Assembly: GCA_037447655.1 (NCBI GenBank)
Contig: JBBHKE010001309.1
Coordinates: forward strand, 1-29,176
Length of the DNA: 29,176 nucleotides
Source of the DNA: Zygnema cylindricum
Taxonomy: Eukaryota; Streptophyta; Zygnematophyceae; Zygnematales; Zygnemataceae
Direction of reading: 5' to 3'
Below, one piece after another: positions 26,908-29,176 of this stretch. Numbering within the stretch: position 1 is the stretch's first letter; every line of letters starts with the position of its first letter. The notes under the pieces were generated by a model. That model saw only the letters and a list, made by a program, of their open reading frames with translations, was not told where the DNA came from and ran no database searches. The translations under genes and the position numbers were made by a program.

Positions 26908-29176
26908 CGTCAGAAGCAGTTCCAAAAAATAACGTGCGACAACACAGATTGTAGACGTTGACAACCGTCACAGTCATTGTCGGCGCATTCAATCATCACA
27001 AACGTAAGTTACTATTTTCGTTTTTACACATAGGGCCACCTGGAAACCTAATCCAACTGATCCACGCTGAAATACAAAGTGAGTTCGCTAAGTTACAAGT
27101 ACATGGGGACATACCCTAAGGTTAAAGAGCAAAAGTAAAGCCGCCATCATATGAGTTTTCAATTCTTAATCTGGAGGTGTACTTTTATCTAAACTCTCAT
27201 TTCAAATAAAATGAGTGTTATAAATTTATTTTTGCAATTTTCACACTTTTTTCCGCTTTGTTGACGTACTCAGAAATGGCAACGGAATATAAAGATCTTC
27301 CTTCACATCATTTGTTCTCCAATAGGACAAAAACACACACAAATTTGATATCGTGTGAAAAAAAGCAACACTAAAAAACTAACATGTTGATTCTTTCAAT
27401 GAGTTTGACGATTTTCCAAAAAACAACAATTTCAATAGTGTCTATCGTGACAATGTTGCCTATGTTTTCTCATGACGATATGTTACCAATTTTGACGATA
27501 TGCTGATGTCAAAATAAACGACATGCTATGGTGGATGTCAAATTTTTTTTGAGGATGTTGCGTTAGCAGTATACCAATGACGAGGACGAAACAGATGATG
27601 TCAGCTGCTGCTGAATTTAAGAACGAAGTGTTTTCACCCTTCTGAATCATTGATCAGTCCGCAGGACCTTAGCTCTTAAGGACTTAACACAGGGAAAACA
27701 TCAAGGAATATAACAAAACTAAAAAACATGTCACTTACAACGTCGAGCAACTGTTTCAAATCCATCGCGCTTTTTAAAAAAGTCGGTATTATATTTCAAA
27801 AGAAACTTTTCACGTACTAAGGCACAGAACAATTTCGCAGCTGCAAACTGTTATAGCCTGTCGATATTTAGTAACTTTTTTGATTTATTTTCTCTATAGT
27901 CTCGCCTCACTCCCATCGCATCAAAAATTTCATATGTAACAGAAATGGCATTGTACTGACACCACAGTCATGTCTATCACCAAATTGCTTCAGCCTCTCC
28001 CTCTCCCTCTGTGGAGAATTTTGGTGCCTAAACCATGAAAACATAATCTCAAACAGAGGACGCTAATCTACCAAACTGAGGATCAACCAATGTGCATACC
28101 AACCGAATCAAAAAGGCTCCCACAAGCATCATACTAGGCTGAGCAATGAAGTAAAGTGTGCTGCTTATAAGCTTTATAACATAGTCATAAAATTAGCCAA
28201 CACATATGTCACAAGGCTTTGAGACATCTCCCTCTCCCTCCCAACAAACTGACTCAACATGAAGGGAGTGACACCATAAACGAATAAATACCACGTTTGA
28301 ATGCTGGAAACTAGCTAAAACATAATAGAGGCTTTACCAGGATGCTATAATACATGTAAATGAAGTTTCTGGTCCCTTTTTTTTTTCCTTCTACATTTTT
28401 ATTCCCTTCATACAATTTGTGTGACATACGATTAGAATAGAGATGCACCCTAGTGTACCATCACACAAATTTGATTGATTCAAAAAGTCAAAGTTGCTAA
28501 GTTGGTTGCTAAGTTCGGAACCTAGGGGCACCAGTTCTACATAGTCATCATGACATTGTCTGGCCATCAAGAAGCTAAAAACAAACTTATCAGAGAAAGT
28601 GTATGCAAATTCCCTATGACCAGAAACATAAAAACACAATGATAAACAAACATTATGCAAACAAACCACATAACAAATTTCAGCAACATTCCTAAAAACC
28701 CAAAACACAATGATCAAACAATATTTTTGTCCAGATGTTACAAATGACATGATAGCTCATCACACGGCTTTGACACAACACCATTCCCAATCCCATAATA
28801 CTTTTCCGGTGATTTAAAACATACTTACTGCGCGAAAACAATGGGAAACGCTATATATTGTAAACGCGTACAATACACGTACTACACAGGTTCCCAATAT
28901 AAAAGTGTTTCCAACTGTTCTTGCACATTCTACGGTTTAAGATATGAACATTCTACAGTTCATTTTAGAAAAGAAAAACGCCAGTATCATAAGTTTCATT
29001 CATCGTAGATGTTTTCTTATCAGACCTCCATGTCCACATTTTACGATAAAAGACCTCTATTACAACAGTCGCAACAAAAAGTACAAAGTTGGTTGATTTA
29101 AAAAAATCGCAAGAGGAAATATTTTTTGACAATCCAGCTGACAAATTCTAAAGCTACAAAACACAGAGAAAGGGGA

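Larger units (their letters stand above)
25063..29176. other. AT-rich region without recognisable gene
   Basis: I find no retroelement protein, tRNA or rRNA here, and no convincing long open frame. It holds two copies of a roughly 120-base module (25755-25875, 26211-26330), a 13-bp hairpin (25992-26029), a possible exon (26779-26907) and a TGACGTCA palindrome near 26905. Bases 27010-29176 show only AT-rich sequence with short CT-rich patches (CTCCCTCTCCCTC near 27998 and 28229). It may be intergenic DNA, intron or old repeat. Confidence 0.45.

Noticed and set aside
28391-28750. 119-residue minus-strand frame
   Set aside because: No recognisable domain, no splice or context support, and such a length is expected by chance in AT-rich DNA of this size.

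Overview
This window looks like repeat-dense nuclear DNA of a eukaryote, most likely a land plant or close streptophyte. The best lineage clue is a 15-base primer-binding site complementary to the anticodon arm of plant initiator methionine tRNA (recalled tRNA sequence; the animal version I recall matches fewer bases). Perfect plant-type G-boxes in the repeats agree with this. I cannot name the species. I recognise no intact host gene; almost everything identifiable is Ty1/copia-type LTR retrotransposon, all copies broken.

Layout. 1-112: tail of a plus-strand LTR cut by the window edge. 113-380: unclassified DNA with a complete tRNA-like cloverleaf. 327-1942: a minus-strand 5' LTR, primer site and short gag remnant (element A). 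1943-2884: AT-rich DNA without recognisable genes. 2885-3334: CT-rich low-complexity DNA. 3335-9017: a minus-strand copia element (element B) with both LTRs and a decayed gag-pol lacking the reverse transcriptase core. 9031-9812: a truncated minus-strand LTR running into a 552-base (GA)n tract (9813-10364). 10369-11406: a plus-strand solo LTR. 11412-11539 and 24125-25062: the two halves of a GA-rich minisatellite split by a full-length plus-strand copia element (outer element, 11540-24124, target duplication AGAGG). Within its pre-integrase region sits a second full-length copia element (inner element, 14198-20385, target duplication GAAGG). 25063-29176: AT-rich DNA with small repeats and hairpins and only a speculative exon.

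These elements share an unusual architecture. Each LTR that is complete in this part contains, 130-300 bases from its 5' end and antisense to the element, a tRNA-like unit with a recognisable or weaker A-box, a B-box, and a run of four or five T placed 13-18 bases after the B-box. This is the layout of a Pol III transcription unit. The sequences differ strongly between LTR lineages while the layout is kept. The LTR is followed directly by GGTTATGGGCCCACC, complementary to the anticodon arm (not the 3' end) of initiator tRNA-Met, implying half-tRNA priming as described for Drosophila copia and yeast Ty5. This site lies inside the gag reading frame: gag can start in the last 20 bases of the LTR, and the ATG inside the primer site, complement of the CAU anticodon, gives the conserved Met-Gly-Pro-Pro near the gag start. 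Insertions repeatedly lie in or beside GA/CT-rich DNA.

Relative order from nesting: GA-rich tract first, outer element into it, inner element into the outer one. No element here can be autonomous: the inner one has lost a protease Asp and the integrase Glu, element B has lost two integrase Asp residues and the polymerase core, and the outer one is interrupted and carries frameshifts and stops.
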